Shown here piece by piece: positions 8,690 through 17,821 of a stretch of DNA of 64,000 bases. The notes under the pieces are model-generated. The model searched no databases and was not told the origin of the DNA. It was given only the letters and a program-made list of their open reading frames with translations. Both the position numbers and the translations under genes were made by a program. Positions within the stretch are counted from its first letter, which is position 1, and each line of letters opens with the position of its first letter. This DNA is from Conexibacter arvalis (GTDB taxonomy: Bacteria > Actinomycetota > Thermoleophilia > Solirubrobacterales > Solirubrobacteraceae). The stretch spans positions 248,001-312,000 of the forward strand of contig NZ_JACHNU010000004.1 in NCBI RefSeq assembly GCF_014199525.1, given 5' to 3'.

Positions 8690-9673
8690 TCACCCCTGGT
8701 CGTCGCGCGCCCCGCTCCGGGGCGCGCCGTCCTTGGGCGAGAACGTGATCTCGACGTGCGCGCCCTCGGTGCGCTCCGCGACGCGCGCGAGCGCGCGCAT
8801 CGCCTGCACGTCGGCGGCCGTCGAGGGGTCGAACAGCCCGCGCGGCCACAGTCTCCGCACGCGCACGACGTTCGCCTCGGCGGCGTAGAGGAGGATCTGC
8901 CCGCCAAGGTAGAGCCATGACAGCAGGCCGATGACGATCGCGAAGAAGCCGTAGGTGGAGCTGGCGCGCGCGACGACGCGGTCGACGTAGACGCCGCCGA
9001 GCGTCTGCAGCGCTGCCCAGCCGACCGCCGCCAGCACGATCCCGAGCCACAGGTCCCTGAGCGGGATCTCGCGCGTCGTCAGCAGCCGGAAGCTCGCCCA
9101 GAAGAGCACGATGTCGAGCACGAGCGTCAGCGCGAAGCCCGACGCCTTCACGCCGACGTCGCCGAGGCCGCTGACGATCAGGCCGACCGCGACCGTGATC
9201 GCGAGGTTGAGGCTGCCGAGCGAGAGCAGCACGACCAGGCCGCGACCGCGCCGCCCGATGAAGTTGCGCCGCTCGCGGTGGGGCACGTCCCACACCTCGT
9301 CCATCGCGCGCTGGGCCGCGACCGTCACCCCGAGCCCGGCCCACACCGCCGCGACGATGCCGATCACGAGTGCGGCTCTGTCGCCGCGCAGTGCGCCGAT
9401 CGAGATGTCCTCGCCGATCACCGGGAACTGCGCCAGCGCCGAGTCGACGATCGCGTCGTACCAGCCCTGGTTGCCCTCCAGCACGAAGCCGAGCACGGTC
9501 ACGAGCACGAGCAGCAGCGGGAAGATCGAGAAGAAGCCGTAGTAGGCGATCAGCGCCGCGAGGTGGCCGGCCTGGTCGTCGGAGAACTTCTTGACGACCG
9601 CGAGCGGGAACCCCAGCGCCGGCACACGGCGCTGGAGGCGGTCGAACGCGCGCACGGGCCGCAGCAGGTCCAC
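8690..9673 (-). CDS. YihY/BrkB family inner-membrane protein
   Basis: 327-residue membrane protein of the YihY/virulence factor BrkB family, whose biochemical role is not firmly known. The conserved start PLAVVKKFSDDQAGHLAALIAYYGFFSIFP is visible as adjoining pieces, followed by WAGLGVTVAAQRAMDEVWDVP and six or so membrane helices. SWLYLGGQILLYAAEAN lies close to the C-terminus, followed by a soluble tail of about 70 residues. The GTG at 9673 was chosen because it gives the usual N-terminus; a GTG at 9712 would add 13 residues. It is divergent from the topoisomerase gene. Confidence 0.87.
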   Translation of the reverse strand: MDLLRPVRAFDRLQRRVPALGFPLAVVKKFSDDQAGHLAALIAYYGFFSIFPLLLVLVTVLGFVLEGNQGWYDAIVDSALAQFPVIGEDISIGALRGDRAALVIGIVAAVWAGLGVTVAAQRAMDEVWDVPHRERRNFIGRRGRGLVVLLSLGSLNLAITVAVGLIVSGLGDVGVKASGFALTLVLDIVLFWASFRLLTTREIPLRDLWLGIVLAAVGWAALQTLGGVYVDRVVARASSTYGFFAIVIGLLSWLYLGGQILLYAAEANVVRVRRLWPRGLFDPSTAADVQAMRALARVAERTEGAHVEITFSPKDGAPRSGARDDQG

Positions 9674-9738
9674 GGGCCAGTTGTACAGTGCGCCGCCCGC
9701 CGCGTGAAGCACCGCACGCGCGGGAACGGTCGCAGGCG

Positions 9739-10797
9739 ATGACCCGCACGCGCCGCGTCGACTGCAGCTCTCCCGGCATCACCCGCCTGCGCCGCGGCCG
9801 CGGCTTCCGCTACGTCGGCAGCGACGGGGAGCCGATCTCCGACGAGGCGACGATCGACCGCATCCGCGCGCTCGCGATCCCGCCGGCGTGGACCGACGTC
9901 TGGATCTGCACCGACCCGCTCGGCCACATCCAGGCGACGGGCGTCGACGCCGCCGGGCGCAAGCAGTACCGCTACCACGACGCCTGGCGCAGACGGCGCG
10001 ACGCGGCCAAGTTCGACGCGATGGTCGCCTTCGCCCGCGCCCTGCCGGCGCTGCGCCGCCGCGTCCGCGACGACCTGCGCGGCGACGGGATCGACCGCGT
10101 GCGGGTGCTCGCCTGCGCCGTCCGGCTGCTCGACGTCGGCTTCTTCCGCATCGGCAGCGACGACTACGCGCAGCAGAACGAGACCTACGGGCTGACGACG
10201 CTGCTGAGACGCCACGTGCGGATCGACGGCGAGGTGCTCGTCTTCGACTACGCCGCCAAGCACGGCATGCGCCGGATCCAGCAGGTGCTCGACGGCGACG
10301 CCGGCGAGATCGTGCGGGCGCTGAAGCGCCGGCGCGGCGGCGGCCCGGAGCTGCTCGCCTACAAGCAGCGCGGCCGCTGGGTCGACGTGAAGGCCGACGA
10401 CGTCAACGGCTATCTCAAGGAGGCGGCCGGCGGCGACTTCAGCGCGAAGGACTTCCGCACCTGGAACGCGACCGCGCTGATGGCGGTGACGCTCGCCGTG
10501 CGCGCCGAGCAGGCCGGCTCCAGAGCGTCGCGCAGACGGATCGTGACCGCGGCGGTCAGAGAGGTCGCGGCCTTCCTCGGCAACACGCCGGCGGTCGCCC
10601 GCAGAAGCTACGTCGACCCGCGCGTGATCGACCGCTTCGACAGCGGGCTGACGATCGCCGAAGCGCTCGCCGCGCCGGCCGAGCCCGATCCCGACGAGCC
10701 GGCCGAGCTGCGGCCGATCGACGAGCGCGTCCGCCGCGCCGTACTCGACCTGATCGCCGGCGAGGAGGAGGCGCCCGGCGTCGAGCGGATCGACTGA
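9739..10797 (+). CDS. DNA topoisomerase IB (poxvirus/eukaryotic-like)
   Basis: 352-residue type IB topoisomerase that relaxes supercoils through a 3'-phosphotyrosine. The N-terminal part has ITRLRRGRGFRYVGSDGEP, IPPAWTDVWICTDPLGHIQA and ARGRKQYRYHDAW-like residues (GRKQYRYHDAWR). The catalytic domain carries KHGMRRI, KDFRTWNATALMAV and the nucleophile Tyr in ARRSYVDPRVIDRF, about 45 residues from the end. The length matches bacterial members. The ATG at 9739 was chosen; the frame is open further upstream but lacks homology there. Confidence 0.93.
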   Translation: MTRTRRVDCSSPGITRLRRGRGFRYVGSDGEPISDEATIDRIRALAIPPAWTDVWICTDPLGHIQATGVDAAGRKQYRYHDAWRRRRDAAKFDAMVAFARALPALRRRVRDDLRGDGIDRVRVLACAVRLLDVGFFRIGSDDYAQQNETYGLTTLLRRHVRIDGEVLVFDYAAKHGMRRIQQVLDGDAGEIVRALKRRRGGGPELLAYKQRGRWVDVKADDVNGYLKEAAGGDFSAKDFRTWNATALMAVTLAVRAEQAGSRASRRRIVTAAVREVAAFLGNTPAVARRSYVDPRVIDRFDSGLTIAEALAAPAEPDPDEPAELRPIDERVRRAVLDLIAGEEEAPGVERID

Positions 10798-10812
10798 GGG
10801 GCGCCATGCGCG

Positions 10813-10888
10813 CGCGTGCCGCGCCCGCCCCGCAGCGTGCTCAGCGCCGGCGCGTGCCGCGCCCGCCCCGCACGCCGCTCAGCGCCGG
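10813..10888. repeat. 38-bp tandem duplication at the methyltransferase 3' end
   Basis: Two head-to-tail copies, 10813-10850 and 10851-10888, identical except for a 4-base block in the middle (GCGT against CGCC). The second copy contains the last codons and the stop codon of the methyltransferase gene, so the first copy is a duplicated 3' end lying outside the gene. Confidence 0.8.
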
Positions 10889-11661
10889 CGCGCGACCCAG
10901 TTCAGGCGCACGTAGTCGAGCTCGTCGGGGACGACCTCCAGCACGGCGTCGACGAAGCCGTCGCGGCGCGCGGCCGGCAGGCGGTCGAGGTGGGCGCCAA
11001 GGATCACGGTCGCGTAGAAGGTGCGCGGGTCGGCGACCGTCACCGGCCACGGCTGCAGCCAGCAGTCGGCGACCTCGAAGCCGGCCCGCTCGAGCTTCGC
11101 CGCCGTCTCCTCGGCGGTCGCGTAGTGCCACGGGCCGCGCCAGCCGGCGAAGACGTCGGCGAACGCCGGCCCGGCCGCGACGCGGTCGATCGCCGGGCGG
11201 ACGCGCGCGAGGTTGCCGGCGCCGCCGCACTGCGCGACGAACTGGGCGCCGGGGCGCAGCTGGTCGCGCACGCGCGCGAAGAGCGCGTCGTGGTCGGCGA
11301 TCCAGTGGAAGGTCGCGGTCGAGATCGCGGCATCGGCCGGGATGCCGGGCAGCCCCGCCAGATCGAGTGCGAGCAGGTCGGAGTGGACGACCGTCGCCCG
11401 CTCGGCCGGCAGGTTCTCGCGTGCCGCCGCGACCATCGCCGCCGAGCCGTCGACGGCGATCACGCGACCGTCGGGCAGCCGCTCCAGCAGCGCGCGCGTG
11501 ATGCGCCCGGTCCCGCAGCCGAGGTCGAGGACCGTCTCGCCGCCGTCCAGCTCGAGCCGCTCGAGCACCGCTCTCCCCCAGTCCTGGTGCGGCGTCGATA
11601 CCCGGTGATAGCTCCCGGCATCCCATTCGCGCGTCACGAGCCCCTCCACCATCGCGTACAT
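10879..11661 (-). CDS. Class I SAM-dependent methyltransferase
   Basis: 260-residue Rossmann-fold methyltransferase. Motif I is VLDLGCGTGRITRALLE, with an acidic strand-2 end at VIAVDGSAAMV, DLLALDL and the post-motif ISTATFHWIADHDALFARV. This arrangement is typical of trans-aconitate 2-methyltransferase-like and other small-molecule enzymes; the substrate is unknown. The ATG at 11661 (MYAMVEGLVTREWDAGSYHRV) was taken; the ATG three codons in is an alternative. A palindromic terminator from the upstream regulator gene lies about 40 bases before the start. Confidence 0.88.
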   Translation of the reverse strand: MYAMVEGLVTREWDAGSYHRVSTPHQDWGRAVLERLELDGGETVLDLGCGTGRITRALLERLPDGRVIAVDGSAAMVAAARENLPAERATVVHSDLLALDLAGLPGIPADAAISTATFHWIADHDALFARVRDQLRPGAQFVAQCGGAGNLARVRPAIDRVAAGPAFADVFAGWRGPWHYATAEETAAKLERAGFEVADCWLQPWPVTVADPRTFYATVILGAHLDRLPAARRDGFVDAVLEVVPDELDYVRLNWVARRR

Positions 11662-11698
11662 CTGTCTCCCATAACGTACACCACCCCACCCCGCCGCG

Positions 11699-11747
11699 GA
11701 CCTTTGTCATCCAGCCGTCGCTGAGAGACGGCTGGATGACAAAGGTC
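11699..11747 (-). terminator. Long palindromic terminator, copy 1 of a repeated family
   Basis: Two perfect 21-base arms (left 11699-11719, right 11727-11747) around the 7-base loop GCTGAGA. It lies just after the stop of the LuxR-type gene and ahead of the methyltransferase gene. The arms contain TTTGTCATCCAGCCGTC, shared almost exactly with the palindrome at 52502-52552. Confidence 0.75.
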
Positions 11748-11782
11748 TGCGGGCGCGGGGCGGGCTATGCGGCGAGCGCGGG

Positions 11783-14556
11783 CTACGCGGCGGGGGCGGG
11801 CGCTGCGGGGCCGGGGGCGAGGGCGTCGGCGAGCTGGGCGCGGGAGCGGATCCCGAGCTTCGCGTAGGCGTGGCCGAGGTGGAGCTCGACCGTCTTGCGC
11901 GTCACCCACAGCGTCTCGGCGATCTCGCGGTTGGTCATCCCCCGCGCCGCCAGCTCGGCGACCCGCCGCTCGCTCGGCGTCAGCGCCTCCACGCCGCTGA
12001 GCGCCTCGCGGCGCGGCCGCGCGCCCGCGGCCAGCAGCTCGTCGCGCGCCGCGTCCGCGAGCCGCGTCGCGCCGATCCGGCGGCCGAGGTCGAGGGCGGC
12101 GCGCAGCGGCTCGCGCGCCTCGGCGCGGCGGCGGGCGCGGCGCAGTTCCGCGCCGAGGTCGTGTCGCGCCCACGCCGTCTGCAGCAGCAGCGGGCTGCGC
12201 TCCAGCAGCGCGACCGCCTCGCGCAGCTCGGCGATCCCCTCCTCCCCGCCGAGCGCCCGCGCCCGCGCGTGACGGACCAGGCCGAGCGCGCCGGGGGTCC
12301 CGATCCGCTCGACGACCGCCAGCTCCTCGCCGGCGAGCGCGAGCGCCTCCTCCCGCTCGCCGCGCTCGGCGAGCAGGTGGATCAGCCGCAGCGGCGCCAT
12401 CGACTTCAGCGGCGCGCGCCAGCCGCCGTCGCGCAGCGCCCGGCGCGCCTCGCGCAGGTCGGCCTCGGCCGCCTCGCGGCCGCCGCGCGCCCAGCGCACC
12501 ATCGCGCGCGCCGACAGGAAGTCCGGGTAGACGATCGTGCGCTCGGCGCCGGGCGGCAGCGTGACCGCCTCCAGCCGCGCCGCGGCCTCCTCCAGCTCGC
12601 CGCGCTCGCGCAGCAGCTCCGACAGGACGGTCTCCATCGAGGTCACCGGCAGGCCGAGCGACAGCTCGCGCATCACCTCCAGGCCCGAGCGCGCGTAGCC
12701 CTCGCCGGCGGTCAGGGAGCCGAAGGTCAGGTGCCAGAAGGCGCGCGCGTGCTCGATCATCACGAGCCCCAGCCGCGAGCCGGTGCGGCGCGCCTCGCGC
12801 TCCCCCTCGCCGAGCGCCGCGTCGGCGAGGTCGCGCAGCTCGGCGTGGCGCAGCGCCACGACGGCCAGGTTGTACGTGCTGTTCGGACCAACCGCGTCGA
12901 GCAGCGCGCGCGTCGTGACGACCCGGTGCGCGAGCTGCTCGGTCCGCTCGATCGGCTCGCAGCGGTAGGCGCTCTCGACCAGCCGGTGCGCGAGCCGCAC
13001 CGGCGACGGCTCGCCCGGCGCCGACAGCAGCCGCTCGCGCCGCGCCCGCAGCGAGGCGTCGTAGGCGGTCGCGTCGAGCAGCGACGCCTCCAGCTGCAGT
13101 CTGAGCTCGCCGTCGCTTGCCGAGGAGACCGCCGTCTCCAGGTCCGCGATCGCGCCGTGCAGGTCGGAGAAGAGCAGCATGCGGGCGCGGGCGCCGCGGG
13201 CACGGGCGCTCCCGTCGCCGTCGAGCCCGGCGTCGATCGCCGCGCCGAGCCGCGCGGTCCCGGCCGGGTCGCCGACCGTCACCTCCAGCTCCCCCAGCTC
13301 CAGCAGCAGCGCCGCCCGCTCGGCCTCGGCCGGCGGCTCGCGCAGCGCCCGCCGCAGATGCGCGACCGCGGTCGCCGGCGCACCCTCGGCGGCGGCCGCC
13401 GCCGCGGCCGCGCGCAGCGTCGCGACGGTCTCCCGCGCGCCGCGCGGCTCGGCGGCGAGCAGATGGGCCGCCACCTCCTGCAGGCGCGCGCCGCGGGCGG
13501 CGAGCCGGTCGGCGGCGCGGCCGTGCAGATCGGCCCGCTCGCCCGGCGGGATGCCGGCCTGCGCCGCCTCGCGCACGAGCGGGTGGACGAAGGTCCAGCC
13601 GCCCGGCTCGAGCACCGTGGCGCGCGCCAGCCGGTCGGCGGCCGCGGTCGCCGCCGCCGGCTCCAGCCGCGCGAGCGCCGCGAGGTCGTCGCGCGTCGCC
13701 CGCTCGCCGAGCACCGCCGCCGCCCGCGCGACCGCGACGGCGTCGGGGCCGAGCGCCGCCAGCCGCCGCTCGACGACCGCGACGAGGTCGGCCGAGCCGA
13801 TCGCGGCGATCCGCTCCGCCTCGTCGGCGCCGCCCCTCAGCCCCTGCTCGACGGCCGCGCGGCCGAGCTCGCGCAGCAGCAGCGGGTTGCCGCCGGTCGC
13901 GCCGAGCGAGGCGTCGACGAACGGCGCCGCCGGCTCGCTGCCGAGGCTGCCCGCGAGCAGCCGCTCGGCGGCGGCGGCGCTGAGCGGCGCCGGGCGCAGG
14001 AGGCGCGCGGCCGGCCCGCCGCCGAGCGCGGCGAGCAGCTCGCGCTCGGCGCCCGGCTCGCCGCTGCGCGCCGCGCCGACGACCAGCACCGGCAGCCCCT
14101 GCAGCCGCCGGCCGAGGAACTCCAGCAGCCGCAGCGAGGAGGGGTCGGCCCAGTGGAGGTCGTCGACGAGCAGCGCCAGCGGCTCCTCCTCGGCGAGGTT
14201 GGCGATCAGCCAGTAGAGGCCGTGCAGAACGCGCCCTGCGGCCGCAGCACCGGCTCGGCCTGCGCGGCGGCGCCCGCGAGCAGGCGCGCGCGCCGGTCGG
14301 GGCCGGCGGCCGCGAGCAGCGGGTCGAGCAGCTGGTGGACGAGGCCGAACGGGAAGTCGCGGTCGAGCGCCGAGGCGACCCCTCCCAGGACCGTCAGCCC
14401 CCGCTCGCGGGCGGCGGCGCGGGCCGCCCGCAGCAGCGCCGTCTTGCCGATCCCGGCCGGCCCCTCGATCAGCGCGACCGAGCCCTCGGCGCGCGCCGCC
14501 GCCGCGGCCGCGGCGTCCAGCAGCGCGAGCTCCTCCTCTCGTTCCAGCACCGCCAT
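11783..14556 (-). pseudogene. ATPase-LuxR family regulator (LAL type) with a frameshift
   Basis: Large ATP-binding regulator of LuxR family, interrupted by a reading-frame change. The N-terminal part starts at 14556 (MAVLEREEELALLDAA) with P-loop EGPAGIGKTALLRAA and closes at a stop at 14206. From about 14232 the conserved sequence VLHGLYWLIANLAEEEPL, Walker B LLVDDLHWADPSS, a helical-repeat region and the C-terminal HTH (LTPSERRVAELAARGMTNRE, then VELHLGHAYAKLGI) run in another frame to 11783. One base appears to be missing near 14215-14240. It could be a real mutation, a sequencing error or, least likely, programmed frameshifting. Confidence 0.82.
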
Positions 14557-14579
14557 CGGCGCGACAGCGTACGCGCTCG

Positions 14580-15461
14580 TCAGGCGGTCGTCGCGGCCTC
14601 CGGCTCGGCATGGCTGCCGAGCGCGGTCGCGCAGACGACGAGCATGATCCCGGCGCTCTCCGCGACGCTCGGCACCTGCTGCAGCACGACCAGCCCGGCG
14701 AGCGCCGCGGTCGCCGGCAGCAGCGCGAGCAGCAGCGCGAAGCGGGCGCGCGGGAGGCGCGCCATCGCGACCTGGTCGAGCGCGTACGGGACGACGCTCG
14801 ACGCCAGCCCGACGCCGACGCAGGCGAGCAGCAGCGGCGGCGACAGCAGCGCGCCGGCCGCATCGGGCGCCGCGAACGGCGCCACCGCGACCGCCCCGAC
14901 GACCATCGCGGCCGCCAGCCCGGCGCGCGAGCGCCCGAGCGCCGGGTCGGCGGCGACGCGATGGCCGAGCACGACGTACCCGGCCCACAGCGCGCCGGCG
15001 GCGAGCGCCAGCGCCACCCCGCCCGGGCTGCCGGCGATGTGGACGTCGGCGAGCAGCAGCACCCCGGCGGCCGCGGTCGCGAGCGCGACGGCGTCGCGGC
15101 GGGTGCGCGAGCCGAGCGCCGTCACGGCGACGGGACCGGCGAACTCGAGCGCGACCGCGGTGCCGAGCGGGAGCAGGTCGATCGCGAGGTAGAAGCAGAC
15201 GTTCATGCCCGCCAGCGCCAGCCCGAACGCGGCGACCAGCCGCAGCCGGGCCGCCGACCAGCGCTCGCCCGGGGCCAGCCGCCACGGCCGCGCCCACAGC
15301 GCCATCACGACCGCCGCGGCGGCGATGCGCAGCCACGCGACGCCGATCACCGGCACGCGCGCGAACAGCAGCACGGCGAGGCCGGCGCCGACGTACTGCG
15401 TCAGGGCGCCGGTCACGAACAGCAGCTGCGGCGGCATCCGCCAGACGAGCCCGGCGCGCAT
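14580..15461 (-). CDS. EamA family exporter, RhtA-like
   Basis: 293-residue drug/metabolite transporter with ten predicted helices in two EamA repeats. NVCFYLAIDLLPLGTAVALE and FAGPVAVTALGSR in the middle are the RhtA (threonine/homoserine exporter) subgroup features. LRIAAAAVVMALWARPWRL lies in repeat one and SSVVPYALDQVAMARLP in repeat two. The ATG at 15461 gives the usual N-terminus. The gene ends 23 bases before the start of the LuxR-type regulator on the same strand, so the two may be co-transcribed. The substrate is inferred only from the subgroup. Confidence 0.85.
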   Translation of the reverse strand: MRAGLVWRMPPQLLFVTGALTQYVGAGLAVLLFARVPVIGVAWLRIAAAAVVMALWARPWRLAPGERWSAARLRLVAAFGLALAGMNVCFYLAIDLLPLGTAVALEFAGPVAVTALGSRTRRDAVALATAAAGVLLLADVHIAGSPGGVALALAAGALWAGYVVLGHRVAADPALGRSRAGLAAAMVVGAVAVAPFAAPDAAGALLSPPLLLACVGVGLASSVVPYALDQVAMARLPRARFALLLALLPATAALAGLVVLQQVPSVAESAGIMLVVCATALGSHAEPEAATTA

Positions 15462-15652
15462 CCGAACCAGTATGCGCCAGCTTGCCGGCGCGCGACTGCC
15501 GGGTCGGCCGCGAGGGTAGGTCAACGAGCGACACGACGCCCGCTCTCAGCGCTCGCCGAGCAGCCCGCGGCGCTCGAGCCGGCCCGTATCGCAGCCGCCC
15601 CCACCGGGCGCGAGGCGGGGCCGGCGCAACGCGCGACGACTGGAAGGGAGCG

Positions 15653-16834
15653 ATGGACGCGAGCCTGCACGATGCGCTGGAGCTGATCGGCCACGACCGG
15701 GACCTGCTCGCGGACGTGCTCGCCCACGCGCCGGTCGGGATCGTGCTGCTGTGGGGCGAGGAGCACCGCTACCGCTTCGCCAACGAGCGCGCCCGCGCGC
15801 TGCTGCCCGGCGGCGACCGGCTCGTCGGGCTGACGGTCGCCGAGGCCTTCCCGCAGACGCTCGAGGCGAGCGAGGAGGTCCTCCGCCGCGTGCTGCGCAG
15901 CGGCGAGACGATCGTGCAGGAGCGGCGCCCGCTGCCCTCCGACGACCCGGCGGCGTGCGAGGGCAGCATCTGGCTCGACGTCAGCTACTCCCCGGTGCGC
16001 GACCGCGCCGACGAGATCCGCGGGGTCCTCTGCCTGTTCGTCGACGCCAGCGCGCACGAGCGCGAGCGGCGCGGGCTGTCGCGGGCGCTCGCGCACGAGC
16101 GCGACCTCGCCGACGCGCTCCAGCGCGGCCTGCTCGCCGAGACCTCGCCGCGGATCCCCGGCGCGGAGGTCGCGACCCGCTACGTCCCCGCGACCGACGG
16201 GATGACGGTCGGCGGCGACTTCTACGACGTCTTCCGGCACGGCGACGACCGCTGGCTGCTGACGATCGGCGACGTCTGCGGCAAGGGCGCCGACGCCGCC
16301 GCGCTGACCGCGCTCGTGCGCCACACCGTCCACGCGGTCGCGCGCTACGAGTCCGAGCCGGCGCGGATCCTGCACGAGGTCAACCGCGCGATCTGCCGCG
16401 CGCCGACCGGCCGCTTCTGCACCGTCGCGCTCGTCGAGCTCGAGCTGTCGCGCGACCGCGCGCAGGCGACGGTCGCGCTCGGCGGCCACCCGCCGCCGCT
16501 CGTGCGCCGCGCCGACGGCGACGGGCGCGCGGGCCGCGTCGAGCCGGTCGGCGAGCCGGTGACGCTGCTCGGCGTCTTCCGCGACCCAGACCTCCACCAG
16601 CGCACCGCCGCGCTCGGCGCCGACGACCTGCTGCTGCTCTACACCGACGGGCTGACCGAGGCGCGCGCCCCGCGCCAGACGACGCCCGACCAGCTCGGCG
16701 CGGCGCTCGGCGCGACCGGCGACGCGCCGCCGGGCGCGACGATCGACGCGCTCGTCCACGAGCTCGCCGCCGGCCCCGACGGCTTCCGCGACGACCTCGC
16801 GGTCGTGGCGGTGCGCCGCCACGCGCCGCGTTGA
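15653..16834 (+). CDS. PAS domain-PP2C (SpoIIE/RsbU-type) serine phosphatase
   Basis: 393-residue sensor phosphatase. A PAS-like domain (about residues 20-140, LADVLAHAPVGIVLLWGEEH, FANERARALLPGG) is followed by a short helical linker. A PP2C/SpoIIE domain then runs from about residue 165 to the end, with the metal-binding motifs VGGDFYDVF, IGDVCGKGADAAALT, LLLYTDGLTEAR and FRDDLAVVAVR. Family members dephosphorylate anti-sigma-factor antagonists (STAS proteins). A convergent STAS gene lies 4 bases downstream and an RsbW-like kinase gene beyond it, which suggests a partner-switching set. Ribosome site GAAGGGAG precedes the ATG. Confidence 0.88.
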   Translation: MDASLHDALELIGHDRDLLADVLAHAPVGIVLLWGEEHRYRFANERARALLPGGDRLVGLTVAEAFPQTLEASEEVLRRVLRSGETIVQERRPLPSDDPAACEGSIWLDVSYSPVRDRADEIRGVLCLFVDASAHERERRGLSRALAHERDLADALQRGLLAETSPRIPGAEVATRYVPATDGMTVGGDFYDVFRHGDDRWLLTIGDVCGKGADAAALTALVRHTVHAVARYESEPARILHEVNRAICRAPTGRFCTVALVELELSRDRAQATVALGGHPPPLVRRADGDGRAGRVEPVGEPVTLLGVFRDPDLHQRTAALGADDLLLLYTDGLTEARAPRQTTPDQLGAALGATGDAPPGATIDALVHELAAGPDGFRDDLAVVAVRRHAPR

Positions 16835-16838
16835 GGCG

Positions 16839-17189
16839 TCAGTCGAGGCCGGCGATCGCGTCGGCGTCGACGAACGGCAGCGTCTCGTCGAGGCGCGTCA
16901 GCCGCAGCAGCCGGTCGACCTCCGGCCCGCCGCGCACGAGCGCCAGCTCGTAGCCGCCGCGCTCGGCGCGATCGTGCTCGGAGACGAGCAGGCGCAAGCC
17001 GGAGGAGTCCATGAAGCTCAGCCCGCGCAGGTCGATCACGAGCTGGTCGCAGTCGTCGTGGGCTCGCAGCGCCGCGATCAGCAGCGGCGCCGTGGCGAGG
17101 TCGAGCTCGCCGCTGGGCGCCGCGACGAGGCGGCCGTCGCGGCGGTCGACGGCGACGTCGAAGGATGGGGTGCTGCCGAGGCTTGTCAT
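16839..17189 (-). CDS. STAS anti-sigma factor antagonist
   Basis: 116-residue single STAS domain (SpoIIAA/RsbV family). FDVAVDRRDGRLVAAPSGELDLATAP forms the first strands, and LVIDLRGLSFMDSSGLRLLV carries the phosphorylatable Ser (FMDSSG). Unphosphorylated forms bind RsbW-like kinases and release a sigma factor. The ATG at 17189 was chosen over an upstream candidate at 17216. The gene is convergent with the PAS-PP2C phosphatase and divergent from an RsbW-like kinase, its two probable partners. Confidence 0.88.
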   Translation of the reverse strand: MTSLGSTPSFDVAVDRRDGRLVAAPSGELDLATAPLLIAALRAHDDCDQLVIDLRGLSFMDSSGLRLLVSEHDRAERGGYELALVRGGPEVDRLLRLTRLDETLPFVDADAIAGLD

Positions 17190-17241
17190 CGGGCGGACAC
17201 CTACCCGGGATCGCACTGGGGGATGCCAGATGACCTGCGGC

Positions 17242-17268
17242 GGTTGACGCTCGCGCCGTTCCGGGTAG
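17242..17268 (+). promoter_or_regulatory. Possible SigB/SigF-type promoter of the RsbW-like gene
   Basis: GGTTGA at 17242-17247, 15 bases, then GGGTAG at 17263-17268. Known SigB/SigF promoters read G(G/T)TTT-N14/16-GGGTA. The -35 is imperfect. Confidence 0.3.
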
Positions 17269-17351
17269 CGGTCACGTCAGTCATGCACTCAGACGCCCAT
17301 CTCTTCCCCACATGCCAGGGGGTGAGCGGGAGCGGTGCGGGGGCGCGCGCG

Positions 17352-17759
17352 ATGGCGGACGGCAGGTCGCCGGGCGGAGTCGCGATCGCGCTCGACGCCG
17401 ACGCCGACGCGCCGACCCGCGCCCGCCACGCCGCCGCCGCCGCGCTCGGCACGTGGCCCTCGGACCGGCGCGACTCGGTCCTGCTCGTGATCTCCGAGCT
17501 CGTCACGAACGCCGTCCGTCACGGCTCCTGCGATCGCCGCGACCGCGTCGCGCTCACCATCCGCCGGCGCGACGACACCACCCGCATCGAGGTCGTCGAC
17601 TCGCGCGCCCGCGGGGGCAGGGTCGAGGAGATCGACCGCGGCGACGGCGTGCAGCGCTCCGGCTGGGGCCTTCCGATCGTCGCGCAGCTGACCGACCGCT
17701 GGGGCGTCGAGCGCGGCCCGGGCCGCACCTGCGTGTGGTGTGAGATCGACGACCTCTGA
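17352..17759 (+). CDS. RsbW-like anti-sigma factor kinase (HATPase_c)
   Basis: 135-residue GHKL ATPase. ARHAAAAALGTWPSDRRDSV leads into the N-box VISELVTNAVRHG, then RIEVVDSRARGG (G1) and the lid/G2 region RSGWGLPIVAQLTDRWGVE. Such proteins hold a sigma factor and phosphorylate a STAS antagonist. The start is uncertain: ATG at 17352 gives the family length, but an ATG at 17284 just downstream of a possible SigB-type promoter would add 22 residues. Divergent from the STAS gene at 16839-17189. Confidence 0.83.
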   Translation: MADGRSPGGVAIALDADADAPTRARHAAAAALGTWPSDRRDSVLLVISELVTNAVRHGSCDRRDRVALTIRRRDDTTRIEVVDSRARGGRVEEIDRGDGVQRSGWGLPIVAQLTDRWGVERGPGRTCVWCEIDDL

Positions 17760-17821
17760 CGCGGACGTCCCGCGGTCGCGCGCCTGGCGCGGCTGCCGCC
17801 CGGCGGCATATCCTTGCGGAC

